Below are positions 1 through 8,414 of a stretch of DNA of 64,000 nucleotides, in pieces. Within the stretch, counting starts at the first letter, position 1, and each line of letters opens with the position of its first letter. The stretch is from contig NZ_CP079818.1 in assembly GCF_019334725.1 (NCBI RefSeq), forward strand, positions 930,001 to 994,000. Reading direction: 5' to 3'. The position numbers and the translations under genes were made by a program. The stretch is from Neisseria perflava (GTDB lineage: Bacteria; Pseudomonadota; Gammaproteobacteria; Burkholderiales; Neisseriaceae). Under the pieces are notes generated by a model, which saw only the letters and a list, made by a program, of their open reading frames with translations, was not told where the DNA came from and did not search any database.

Positions 1-976
1 ATACGCTGGATACAAGGCTTGCACCCGGAGCGGTTTTAATCAGTTGCAGGGCAGGGCGGATGGTGTTGGCAGTAGTGTGGACTGCGCCGGAAACCAAACC
101 ATCCACGTCGTTTTGAGCCATCATCATGGTGCCGAGTACGACAGTGTCTTGCAGCTGTTTGCGTGCATCTTCAGGAGTCAGGCCTTTGGATTTACGCAAT
201 TCGCACATTGGCTCGACGTATTGCTCAACCAAAGAAGCAGGATCGATGATTTCCAAAGAATCAGGCAGGGAGATGCCGCGCTCTTTCGCTACGTCCTCAA
301 CTTCTTCGCGGGTCGCCAACAGTACGCAACGGGCGATGCCTTTTTCGTGACAGATAGCAGCGGCAGCGACGGTACGTGGTTCTGCACCTTCAGGCAGGAC
401 GATGCGCATATCGGCTTTGCGTGCGAAATCGATCAGGTTGTAACGGAATTGAGCTGGAGACAGGCGTTTGGCTTCGCGTTTGGCCAAAGCGGATACGTCT
501 TGTAGTTTGTCGCTGGAGCCGAAGAAAGTCAGGCCGGTTTGCTCGGCAACTTGTGCGCCTAAAGCAGTGGCTGCGCCGTCAATGATGAAACCTTCCAATA
601 AGCCCGGGGAGTTGGTGTAGAGCTGTTTGGTGAGGTTTAATTGTTGGGCGATGGCGGCCGCGTCAGTATTGTCGGATTTCAGCGCCAATACAACGCCTGC
701 GTCCAAAGACAACGCCAATTCGACGTTTTTGCCTGCCAAGAACAATTTGTCTGCATCAGGAGTGATGCCTTCGATAACGAGGTTATCTGCGTTCAATGCT
801 GCAACTTTACCGACAAGTGCGTCAAACCAGTCATCGCTCTTGCCTTGAGCCAACAGGGCTTCTGTAGTGGAGTCAACGGCTTGGAAAACTTGCGCATTCA
901 ATGCCGCTGCAAATGCTTTTGCCGCAGCATCGGCGCTCAGGCCGGTAGATACCGGTGCGATCAGGATTTTTGCCAT
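1..976 (-). CDS. pta: Phosphate acetyltransferase, N-terminal part (gene runs off the left edge)
   Basis: The 325 visible residues begin [13 protein letters not shown]. An N-terminal P-loop-like regulatory region covers about residues 1-180, and [10 protein letters not shown] at 191-200 marks the start of the PTA/PTB catalytic domain, whose C-terminal half lies outside the window. The enzyme interconverts acetyl-CoA and acetyl phosphate in the cytoplasm and normally works with acetate kinase, which is not in view. The start is the ATG at 974-976, preceded on the minus strand by a GAAAGAGAGGA purine tract. The call rests on the order and sequence of the N-terminal and PTA regions; the missing C-terminus cannot be checked. 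Confidence 0.93.
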   Translation of the reverse strand, partial: MAKILIAPVSTGLSADAAAKAFAAALNAQVFQAVDSTTEALLAQGKSDDWFDALVGKVAALNADNLVIEGITPDADKLFLAGKNVELALSLDAGVVLALKSDNTDAAAIAQQLNLTKQLYTNSPGLLEGFIIDGAATALGAQVAEQTGLTFFGSSDKLQDVSALAKREAKRLSPAQFRYNLIDFARKADMRIVLPEGAEPRTVAAAAICHEKGIARCVLLATREEVEDVAKERGISLPDSLEIIDPASLVEQYVEPMCELRKSKGLTPEDARKQLQDTVVLGTMMMAQNDVDGLVSGAVHTTANTIRPALQLIKTAPGASLVSSV

Positions 977-1098
977 TTTGTGTCCTCTCTTTCGTTAATT
1001 GTAGAAGGGTGTTGCTGGGGCGCAGCTGGTGCTGCATTTTAACACTTCAGGATTGAAGTTTCTTTAATATATTCACGGTCATATTGACATATGTCATC

Positions 1099-1110
1099 AG
1101 GCCGTCTGAA
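1099..1110 (+). repeat. Single DNA uptake sequence (AG-DUS)
   Basis: One AGGCCGTCTGAA copy between pta and prfA, without an inverted partner nearby. It is a recognition site for neisserial transformation rather than a terminator. Confidence 0.85.
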
Positions 1111-1137
1111 AAGTATAAACGCAATGGACCAAATCCA

Positions 1138-2214
1138 TCAATCCCCCATTGCCGCCAAAAGCTCGGCTTGATGCTCGGCAATCAGGGCATTGGTGATTTC
1201 TTCCAAATCTCCGTCCATTACAAAATCCAGTTTGTGCAGGGTAAGGTTGATGCGGTGGTCGGTCACGCGGCCTTGTGGGTAGTTGTAGGTGCGGATGCGT
1301 TCGCTGCGGTCGCCGCTTCCGATCAGGGATTTGCGTTCGGCGGCTTCTTTGGCTTGGGCTTCGCGTTTTTGCGCATCGTTTAAGCGGGCGGCGAGGACTT
1401 TCATCGCCTGCGCTTTGTTGGCGTGTTGGCTGCGGCCGTCTTGGCATTCGACCACCATGCCTGTCGGCAAGTGGGTAATACGGACGGCGGAGTCGGTTTT
1501 GTTGATGTGCTGACCGCCGGCACCGGATGCGCGGAAGGTGTCGATGCGCAGATCGGCGGGGTTCAACTCGATGTCTTCGAGTTCGTCTGCTTCGGGCATG
1601 ACGGCAACGGTACAGGCTGAAGTGTGGATACGGCCTTGGCTTTCGGTGGCAGGAACGCGTTGCACGCGGTGGCCGCCGGATTCAAATTTCAGACGGCTGT
1701 ATGCACCCAAGCCGATAATGCGGGCGATGACTTCTTTATAGCCGCCTAATTCGCTTTCGTTGGCGGAAACGATTTCAACCTGCCAGCGGTTGCGCTCGGC
1801 GTAGCGGCTGTACATACGCAGCAAATCGCCTGCAAACAGCGCGGCTTCGTCGCCGCCGGTACCAGCGCGCACTTCGATAAAGATGTTTTTGTCGTCATCG
1901 GCATCTTTTGGCAGCAGCAGTTTTTGCAATTCGGTATCGAGTTCGTCGATTTTGGCTTTGGCCGCTTCGATTTCTTCGGCGGCAAAGTCTTTCATTTCAG
2001 GGTCGGACAGCATTTCTTCGGCATCCGCCAAGTCGCTTTGCGCCAGCTGATAGTTTTGGAACACTTCGACCACGGGGGTCAGTTCGGCGTGTTCGCGCGT
2101 GAGTTTGCGGTAGTTGTCCATGTCGGACGTGGCTTCAGGCTGTCCGAGCAGATGCGTGACTTCTTCCAGTCGGTCGCTGAGTTGTTGTAGTTTTTCTAAG
2201 ATAGACGGCTTCAT
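1138..2214 (-). CDS. prfA: Peptide chain release factor 1
   Basis: A 358-residue class I release factor that reads UAA and UAG and triggers peptidyl-tRNA hydrolysis on the ribosome. The PAT tripeptide that discriminates stop codons is at residues 188-190 and the catalytic GGQ loop ([10 protein letters not shown]) is at 231-240, the positions seen in E. coli RF1. The start is set at MKPSILEKL, which matches the family N-terminus; an in-frame upstream ATG at 2253 would add 13 atypical residues. The gene reads away from the Nramp-like gene on the same strand and is separated from it by a DUS-pair hairpin. prmC, often linked to prfA, is not adjacent. Confidence 0.97.
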   Translation of the reverse strand: MKPSILEKLQQLSDRLEEVTHLLGQPEATSDMDNYRKLTREHAELTPVVEVFQNYQLAQSDLADAEEMLSDPEMKDFAAEEIEAAKAKIDELDTELQKLLLPKDADDDKNIFIEVRAGTGGDEAALFAGDLLRMYSRYAERNRWQVEIVSANESELGGYKEVIARIIGLGAYSRLKFESGGHRVQRVPATESQGRIHTSACTVAVMPEADELEDIELNPADLRIDTFRASGAGGQHINKTDSAVRITHLPTGMVVECQDGRSQHANKAQAMKVLAARLNDAQKREAQAKEAAERKSLIGSGDRSERIRTYNYPQGRVTDHRINLTLHKLDFVMDGDLEEITNALIAEHQAELLAAMGD

Positions 2215-2316
2215 AAATTTTCCAAAATACGGATGCCGTCGAGTGGTCTGCAACGGCGAAATAAGGAGTCATTATAATGGGTTTGAATGAAAATTCAACA
2301 AGATATGATGGATTGG

Positions 2317-2360
2317 AAAGGCCGTCTGAAACTTGTTTTTGAGTTTCAGACGGCCTTTTT
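2317..2360 (-). terminator. DUS-pair terminator downstream of the Nramp-like gene
   Basis: Inverted AGGCCGTCTGAAACT arms with a short loop and flanking A/T runs form a strong hairpin just after the Nramp-like stop codon. Paired DUSs commonly act as intrinsic terminators in Neisseria. Confidence 0.75.
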
Positions 2361-2369
2361 CATATGGGC

Positions 2370-3638
2370 TTATTTAGGAGCAGCCAAGATGCCTGTTTGG
2401 TTCAGCAGGAACAAAACGGTAAAGCCGGTCAAGTAAATCAAACCGATAATGGCAAGGAAATTCATGCCCATGGTCAGTTTGTGGCGTTTGTCGCCTTTGA
2501 CGAGGCGGTAGTTCAGCCAAGCGAACACAGGGGCGGCAACGAAGGCAGTAATCATGGCGAATTTGAGCAGCTCTGCCATCGCGCTGTTGAACCAGAAAAT
2601 CACGGCCAAGCCTGAGCCTGCGACCCAGACGTTCCAAGCAAACAGTTCGACGTTGCCGGTTTTGTCTTTACCGCGCAGCAGGCGTACCGGTTCGGCAATC
2701 GCGCGCGCGTAGCCGTCTACTACGGTAATTGTGGTGCCGTACATACAGGCAAAGGCGATAAATGCCACTAGTGGACGCGACCAGTCGCCGATGGTAACGG
2801 CGTACATATTAATCAGTTGGCCAACATATTTGCCACCGGCCATTTGTACGGCTTCGCCGTTGCCGTATTGAACATAGGCACCTAAGGCCAAGAAGACGAC
2901 CGCTAACACTGCGCTGGTGATGTAGCCGACGTTGAAGTCGAAAATACCGTCGCGGTAGCTGGAAGGGTTGATGCGTTGTTTTTCGGTTACCCACAAAGAG
3001 TTAATGGCGGAAATTTCAATCGGCGCAGGCATCCAGCCCATCAGTGCGATTAAGAAGCCCAAGCCGGCCAGCGTCCAAGGGGTAGGCTCGATAAAGTCGG
3101 GTTTCATCTGCATGCCTCGGGACATGGCCACGGCTGCCGCGGCGACAGTGGCAATGGTCAGGCTGACGATGATGATTTTGGAAACGTTGTCCAACGCTTT
3201 ATAGCGGCCGCTTGCCAAAATCAACAGGCAAGAAGCCATGATCAGGGCGGACACTATGCCGGTATCGAGAGTCAGTGATGGGATTGCCATTTTGACGATG
3301 GCGGCGGTAACGATAGCGACCGCGCCGGCATTAATCGTTGCCGATGCAATACACAAAATCAAAAATACCCACAAATAAACGCGGCTTTTTTCGGCATAGC
3401 CTTCAATCAGGCTTTTGCCCGTGTCCAGCGTGTAATGTGCGCTGAAGCGGAAAAATGGGTATTTGAACAGGTTGGTCAGAATGATAATCAGCGCAAGCTG
3501 CCAGCCGTAAAGCGCACCTGCCTGCGTGGAGGCAATCAGGTGCGAGCCGCCGACCGCTGCCGAAGCCATCATGATGCCCGGGCCGAGGGCATTAATTTTG
3601 CTCTGCCAGGTAGAGGAGTGTGTATGTTGTTCTGCCAT
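2370..3638 (-). CDS. Nramp-family (SLC11-like) membrane transporter, non-canonical
   Basis: A 422-residue, very hydrophobic protein with about 11 membrane segments, matching the length and layout of Nramp proton-coupled divalent metal transporters. It starts at the ATG giving MAEQHTHSSTW. The family GPG turn is present at the first transmembrane helix (LGPGIMMASAAVGGSHLIAS). The canonical metal-binding DPGN of helix 1 is absent, with GGSH in its place, and helix 6 reads GWMPAPIEIS instead of the usual MPH motif. It therefore belongs to a divergent branch, and transport of Mn2+ or Fe2+ should not be assumed; Mg2+ or another substrate is possible. Monocistronic, with an inverted DUS terminator downstream. 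Confidence 0.85.
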   Translation of the reverse strand: MAEQHTHSSTWQSKINALGPGIMMASAAVGGSHLIASTQAGALYGWQLALIIILTNLFKYPFFRFSAHYTLDTGKSLIEGYAEKSRVYLWVFLILCIASATINAGAVAIVTAAIVKMAIPSLTLDTGIVSALIMASCLLILASGRYKALDNVSKIIIVSLTIATVAAAAVAMSRGMQMKPDFIEPTPWTLAGLGFLIALMGWMPAPIEISAINSLWVTEKQRINPSSYRDGIFDFNVGYITSAVLAVVFLALGAYVQYGNGEAVQMAGGKYVGQLINMYAVTIGDWSRPLVAFIAFACMYGTTITVVDGYARAIAEPVRLLRGKDKTGNVELFAWNVWVAGSGLAVIFWFNSAMAELLKFAMITAFVAAPVFAWLNYRLVKGDKRHKLTMGMNFLAIIGLIYLTGFTVLFLLNQTGILAAPK

Positions 3639-3925
3639 AAGTATTTTCCGCCTATTTCAGACGGCCTTATTATCAAAAAGAAGCATATTTTAACGTAAAT
3701 AAAAAGTTTGCCCAATAATATGCGTAATACTTTTTATCAATCAAAGGAAAAATACGGTTTTAAAAAGCTGAAATGGTGTAATGAACGATATTTTGTGCCA
3801 AAAACATTTTTTCAGACGGCCTTGTATCGCTTTTTATTCATGAATATGGGGTAGGGAGAGCAGAGTGTGTCGGTTTGGAAACGAAATGGCAGGGCAAGGC
3901 TTTTTGATGCCTTGAGGTCGGTATA

Positions 3926-4693
3926 TTAAGGGGAAGTATGGAGCAGGGAATCCACGTTTTGCTCGGTTATTTCAGATAGTTGCGCCAGTGGTACGTCGCG
4001 CAATTCAGCGGCAATTTCGGCGATACGTCGGATGTTGGCTGGTGTATTGGTTTCATGGCCGAGCATAAAAGGGCTGTCGGTTTCGAGAACAAAGTCCGTG
4101 TCGTTTAAAGCTTGTAAGGCAACGCGGATTTTTTTGGCATTCGGGTTGAGCAACAGCGAGCCTATGCCGATTTTGAAGCCGAGTTTCACCAAGATCCGCG
4201 CTTCTTCTACGCTACCGGAGAAGGCGTGAACGATACCGCCTTGCGTGAAACCGGTGGTTTTGACGGCGGCGGCAATGGCGGCGGTGGCTTTCAGATTATG
4301 GATGATGACGCGGCGGTTGAAGTTTTGGGCGAGGATGAGTTGTCGGATAAAGGCTTCGGTTTGCGTGTTGCGTTGTGCTTGGGTTTGCTCTTTGCCATAA
4401 AAATCCAAGCCGATTTCGCCAACCCATGCTTGCGGATGCTGGATTAATTCGGACTCTAACTCTTGGAATGTTGCCTCGTTGAGGCCGTCTGAAAACCATG
4501 GATGAATGCCCAAAGCAATATGGATGTTTTCAGACGGCCTTTCCAACTGCGCAACGGAATGCCAATCCTTGGGGGACGTAGCCGGTACGATAAAACGCGC
4601 CACGCCGGCGGCTTGCGCATCGGCAAGCACTGCAGGCAGCGTATCGGCAAGTTTGGGGTCGGCAAGATGGCAGTGGGTGTCGGTGAAAGTCAT
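3926..4693 (-). CDS. TatD-family metal-dependent hydrolase (putative DNase)
   Basis: A 255-residue TIM-barrel amidohydrolase-type protein. The N-terminal DTHCHL metal ligands (residues 5-10), the central EIGLDFYGK and the C-terminal ETDSPFM carry the expected metal-binding His, Glu and Asp residues of TatD/YjjV nucleases. Family members are cytoplasmic 3'-5' exonucleases or deoxyribonucleases; the in vivo substrate here is unknown. It lies 13 bp downstream of the asparaginase gene on the same strand, so the two are probably co-transcribed. An oppositely oriented DUS pair is embedded in the coding sequence (about 4478-4540). Confidence 0.88.
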   Translation of the reverse strand: MTFTDTHCHLADPKLADTLPAVLADAQAAGVARFIVPATSPKDWHSVAQLERPSENIHIALGIHPWFSDGLNEATFQELESELIQHPQAWVGEIGLDFYGKEQTQAQRNTQTEAFIRQLILAQNFNRRVIIHNLKATAAIAAAVKTTGFTQGGIVHAFSGSVEEARILVKLGFKIGIGSLLLNPNAKKIRVALQALNDTDFVLETDSPFMLGHETNTPANIRRIAEIAAELRDVPLAQLSEITEQNVDSLLHTSP

Positions 4694-4706
4694 GTTTAAT
4701 GGCGGT

Positions 4707-5690
4707 TTACAGCAGATTTAATTGTCGTAATTCTTGTTGCACCTTATCTGCATTCCAGTCATGAGATACGGCGAGGGTCATCAGCGCAGTGGCGGTTTCG
4801 AGATTGCATTTGCCGCCGTTGATGATACCTGCCTGACGCAAAGCATCGCCTTGGGCATAGACGGCGGCGGCACAACCTTGCGGCACTTGGCTGATGTTGA
4901 GCAGCAACTTACCTTGTTGCGTAAAGGCTTGGACGGCTCGGACAAACGCATCGTTGCTCGGCGCATTGCCGTGGCCGTAGCTTTGTAGGATTAGGGCTTG
5001 AGTGGAAAGATGGGGCAGGACGTCTGAAAGTTCTTGCGCGGCATAACCGGGAATCAGCGTGCGGACGGAAACTTTTGCTTCAGGATTTGGAAGATGCGGT
5101 TTGAGACCGTCTGAATGTTCGGTCGGGGCGGTACGGATATTGTGCCAACCTTTGTTTTCCTCCCATTCGGCGAGCGTGCCAAAATGCAGGTTGTCAAAAC
5201 CTGCGGCGGTCTCGGTGCTGACCTTGCTGCTGCCGACGGATGGGAAGAGCTTGCCGTCAAAGGCAATCACCACTTGTTTGAGTTTGAGCGAGAAAGCGGA
5301 AACGGCGGTGGCAAGGTTGCGCGGCGCATCGCTGTTGGCGGCATCGTAAGGCCATTGCGAGCCGGTCAGGATAACGGGTTTGTCCAAGCCTTGCAGCGAA
5401 AGGGCGAAGAGGTTGGCAGTGTATGCCATGGTATCCGTGCCGTGCAGCACCAAAATGCCTTCATAGTCAGGCAGCTTGGCGATAATAAGCTCCAACCAGT
5501 CGCGTTGGTTTTGCAGCGTTACTGCGGAAGAATCGATGAGCGGCTGGCAAACGTGCCATTCGAAATCAAGGCCGTCTGAAAAGGGGGTAAGGGCTTTATC
5601 GACGAGAGCGGTGTCGGGACGCAGGCCGGCGCTGCTTTGGGTCATGCCGATGGTGCCACCGGTGTAGAGGACGAAGATTTTTTGTTTCAT
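4707..5690 (-). CDS. ansA: L-asparaginase, type I (cytoplasmic)
   Basis: A 327-residue protein that hydrolyses L-asparagine to aspartate and ammonia. The N-terminal YTGGTIGMTQS loop (residues 9-19) holds the nucleophilic Thr, and LHGTDTMAYTA carries the second catalytic Thr-Asp pair. It has no signal peptide, which, with the AnsA-like sequence, points to the type I cytoplasmic form. Starts at ATG with MKQKIFVLYTGG. It sits between the DedA gene and the TatD gene on the same strand and is probably the first gene of a two-gene unit with TatD. Confidence 0.92.
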   Translation of the reverse strand: MKQKIFVLYTGGTIGMTQSSAGLRPDTALVDKALTPFSDGLDFEWHVCQPLIDSSAVTLQNQRDWLELIIAKLPDYEGILVLHGTDTMAYTANLFALSLQGLDKPVILTGSQWPYDAANSDAPRNLATAVSAFSLKLKQVVIAFDGKLFPSVGSSKVSTETAAGFDNLHFGTLAEWEENKGWHNIRTAPTEHSDGLKPHLPNPEAKVSVRTLIPGYAAQELSDVLPHLSTQALILQSYGHGNAPSNDAFVRAVQAFTQQGKLLLNISQVPQGCAAAVYAQGDALRQAGIINGGKCNLETATALMTLAVSHDWNADKVQQELRQLNLL

Positions 5691-5710
5691 GGTGTTTCTG
5701 ATGAATGATT

Positions 5711-5748
5711 GAGGCCGTCTGAAAGCGGGGAAGTGTTTCAGACGGCCT
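5711..5748 (-). terminator. DUS-pair terminator after the DedA gene
   Basis: Inverted GAGGCCGTCTGAAA and TTTCAGACGGCCT arms lie between the DedA stop codon and the asparaginase start. Confidence 0.65.
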
Positions 5749-5756
5749 GGAATGGT

Positions 5757-6419
5757 TTATTGATTGGTTTGTTTTTTGGCTTTTGCAGCACGTTTTTCGT
5801 GTAATTTTTCACGGAAGAAGGTATGGCGGCGGTGTTTTCTCCACCAAATCCAGCCGATAATGACGGCGCCGATGCCCAGTACCGCAAAGATACCGGATTG
5901 CAGGCTGTGCATTTTTTTCATCAGCCAGTCGGTATTGCGTGCGCCGTATTCGCCCAAATAAATCCAAACCGGAACGGAAATCAGCGCGGCCAAACCGTCC
6001 ATCAGGATAAAGCGCAGGTAGGAAACCTTGCGGCTGATGCCTGCAGTCACGAAAACGGCGGTACGCAGGCCGGGCAGGAAGCGGGCGACAAATAAAACCC
6101 AGTTGCCGTATTTGTCGAATTTTTCCTGTACTTGGGCATAGCGTTTAGGCGTCATCACGCGCGCAATCGGTTTGAATTTAAGGATTTTTTGTCCCCAAAT
6201 CCGGCCGGCCGCAAACATAAAGCCGTCGCCTACCAATACGCCGAGCATACCGACGGCAAACATAATATGCGAGTTGGTATAACCCAGGCCGGAGATTACG
6301 CCGCCGGTTACCAGCGTCAAATCTTCAGGAATCGGTACGCCGAAGCCGCAAATAATCAAAACGAAAAACACGGCCGCATAGCCGTATTCAACGAAAAAAG
6401 ATTCTAAAAATGCAAACAT
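5757..6419 (-). CDS. DedA family membrane protein
   Basis: A 220-residue inner-membrane protein of the DedA/SNARE-associated family. The re-entrant loop motif GFGVPIPEDLTLVTGG is near residues 25-40 and the conserved RFLPGLRT is at about residue 113; both are hallmarks of the family. Four to five hydrophobic segments are followed by a basic cytoplasmic tail rich in His, Lys and Arg. DedA proteins act as undecaprenyl-phosphate or phospholipid flippases and affect envelope stress; which lipid this member handles cannot be told. Monocistronic, ending at a DUS-pair hairpin. Confidence 0.9.
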   Translation of the reverse strand: MFAFLESFFVEYGYAAVFFVLIICGFGVPIPEDLTLVTGGVISGLGYTNSHIMFAVGMLGVLVGDGFMFAAGRIWGQKILKFKPIARVMTPKRYAQVQEKFDKYGNWVLFVARFLPGLRTAVFVTAGISRKVSYLRFILMDGLAALISVPVWIYLGEYGARNTDWLMKKMHSLQSGIFAVLGIGAVIIGWIWWRKHRRHTFFREKLHEKRAAKAKKQTNQ

Positions 6420-6668
6420 GGCCGCCGTCCCACGATAGATATTGATTGATGACTGGATTAAGTTGGAATTCTACCAAAGATAAGGCCGTCTGAAAGCAAT
6501 CACAAGCAGATATTGTTCAAATTTGACGGTAGTTTGCAAAAAATATGGAAATTCGGATGCGGAAAGTTGGGATATGGACGGATTTGGCAGGTACAATAGC
6601 CGCTGGTTTATCTTTCAAACCCGAAATGGCAGTCTGTTTTCAGACGGCCTGTTCAGGAAAATGAAATC

Positions 6669-8147
6669 ATGAAATACAGAGATTTGCGAGAATTTATCGC
6701 CGGATTGGAAGCTGATGGCAAACTCAAGCGCATTCAGCATCCGGTGTCGCCGCATTTGGAAATGACCGAAATCGCCGACCGTGTGCTGCGTGCCGAAGGG
6801 CCGGCGTTGTTGTTTGAAAACCCGATTAAGCCTGACGGTACGCGTTATGATTATCCTGTTTTAGCGAATCTGTTCGGTACGCCCGAACGCGTGGCGTTGG
6901 GCATGGGTGCGGACAGTGTGTCCAAGTTGCGCAAAATCGGACAGACGCTGGCGTATTTGAAAGAACCCGAACCGCCCAAAGGCATTAAAGATGCGTTTTC
7001 TAAACTACCATTGCTGAAAGATATTTGGAGTATGGCGCCGAACGTGGTGAAAAACGCGCCGTGTCAGGAAATCGTGTGGGAAGGTGAAGATGTTGATTTG
7101 TATCAACTTCCGATTCAACATTGCTGGCCGGAAGACGTTGCGCCGCTGGTAACATGGGGTTTGACCGTTACGCGCGGACCAAACAAAAAACGCCAAAATC
7201 TCGGCATTTACCGCCAGCAATTAATCGGCAAGAACAAGCTGATTATGCGCTGGCTGTCGCATCGCGGCGGCGCGTTGGATTATCAGGAATTCCGCAAACT
7301 CAACCCCGATACGCCGTATCCCGTCGCCGTTGTCCTCGGTTGCGACCCTGCCACCATTTTGGGCGCGGTAACGCCCGTTCCCGATACCTTGAGCGAATAC
7401 CAGTTTGCCGGACTGCTGCGCGGTTCGCGGACGGAACTGGTGAAATGTATCGGCAACGATTTGCAAGTACCCGCACGCGCAGAAATCGTGTTGGAAGGTG
7501 TCATCCATCCAAACGAAACCGCGCTGGAAGGACCATACGGCGACCACACCGGCTATTACAACGAGCAGGATCATTTCCCTGTGTTTACGGTCGAGCGCAT
7601 TACCATGCGTGAAAACCCGATTTACCACTCCACCTACACGGGCAAACCGCCCGATGAACCCGCCGTTTTGGGCGTGGCGTTGAACGAAGTGTTCGTACCG
7701 CTCTTGCAAAAACAGTTCCCCGAAATCACCGATTTCTACCTGCCGCCCGAAGGCTGCTCCTACCGCATGGCGGTGGTCAGCATGAAAAAACAGTACGCCG
7801 GACACGCCAAGCGCGTGATGATGGGCTGCTGGTCGTTCCTGCGCCAGTTTATGTACACCAAATTCATCATCGTGGTGGATGACGATGTGAACGTGCGCGA
7901 CTGGAAAGAAGTCATCTGGGCGGTCACCACGCGCATGGACCCTGTTCGCGATACCGTTTTGATGGAAAATACGCCCATCGACTACCTCGACTTCGCCAGC
8001 CCCGTCAGCGGACTCGGCGGCAAAATGGGTTTGGATGCGACCAACAAGTGGCCGGGCGAAACCAACCGCGAATGGGGACGGGTGATCAAAAAAGACCCTG
8101 ACGTTACGGCCAAAATCGATGAGATTTGGGAGCGTTTGGGTTTGTAG
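6669..8147 (+). CDS. ubiD: 4-hydroxy-3-polyprenylbenzoate decarboxylase (UbiD)
   Basis: A 492-residue prenylated-FMN-dependent decarboxylase of ubiquinone biosynthesis, matching the family's usual length. Diagnostic segments include [13 protein letters not shown], the conserved [20 protein letters not shown] (which contributes active-site acidic residues) and [16 protein letters not shown]. The start ATG gives [13 protein letters not shown], preceded by AGGAAA. It needs the cofactor made by UbiX, which is not in the window. A short membrane-protein ORF begins directly after its stop codon. A single DUS lies upstream at about 6640-6651. Confidence 0.97.
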   Translation: MKYRDLREFIAGLEADGKLKRIQHPVSPHLEMTEIADRVLRAEGPALLFENPIKPDGTRYDYPVLANLFGTPERVALGMGADSVSKLRKIGQTLAYLKEPEPPKGIKDAFSKLPLLKDIWSMAPNVVKNAPCQEIVWEGEDVDLYQLPIQHCWPEDVAPLVTWGLTVTRGPNKKRQNLGIYRQQLIGKNKLIMRWLSHRGGALDYQEFRKLNPDTPYPVAVVLGCDPATILGAVTPVPDTLSEYQFAGLLRGSRTELVKCIGNDLQVPARAEIVLEGVIHPNETALEGPYGDHTGYYNEQDHFPVFTVERITMRENPIYHSTYTGKPPDEPAVLGVALNEVFVPLLQKQFPEITDFYLPPEGCSYRMAVVSMKKQYAGHAKRVMMGCWSFLRQFMYTKFIIVVDDDVNVRDWKEVIWAVTTRMDPVRDTVLMENTPIDYLDFASPVSGLGGKMGLDATNKWPGETNREWGRVIKKDPDVTAKIDEIWERLGL

Positions 8148-8336
8148 ATGTCATTTCTATTGGAATTTATACTTCAAATCGTGATGGAAATGATTGGGGC
8201 AATGTTTGAAGGTACGGTAGAAATATTGAGGCTCGATTGGAGCAAAAGAAAACTCTCCAAAGAAGGCTTGATAATGTTGACCGTATGGTCTGCCGTCATT
8301 GTTGCACTGATTGTGTATATGGTCATTCCTAAGTAA
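8148..8336 (+). CDS. Small membrane protein directly after ubiD
   Basis: A 62-residue hypothetical protein whose ATG follows the ubiD TAG without any spacer, implying translational coupling. It has an amphipathic or hydrophobic N-terminus (MSFLLEFILQIVMEMIG), a charged middle (DWSKRKLSKEG) and one clear C-terminal membrane helix (LTVWSAVIVALIVYMVI). No family recognised. The convergent DUS-pair terminator follows 30 bp later, so it belongs to the ubiD transcript. It could help anchor the ubiquinone enzymes at the membrane, but that is only a guess from position. Confidence 0.6.
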   Translation: MSFLLEFILQIVMEMIGAMFEGTVEILRLDWSKRKLSKEGLIMLTVWSAVIVALIVYMVIPK

Positions 8337-8364
8337 ACATCTTATTCTGACAATACATCTGTTA

Positions 8365-8403
8365 AAAGGCCGTCTGAAACTTTTTGGGTTTCAGACGGCC
8401 TTT
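8365..8403. terminator. Convergent DUS-pair terminator between the ubiD unit and the AsmA gene
   Basis: AAAGGCCGTCTGAAAC and its inverted partner form a stem ending in TTT on both strands, placed between two convergent genes. Confidence 0.8.
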
Positions 8404-8414
8404 AATTTGAAAAC

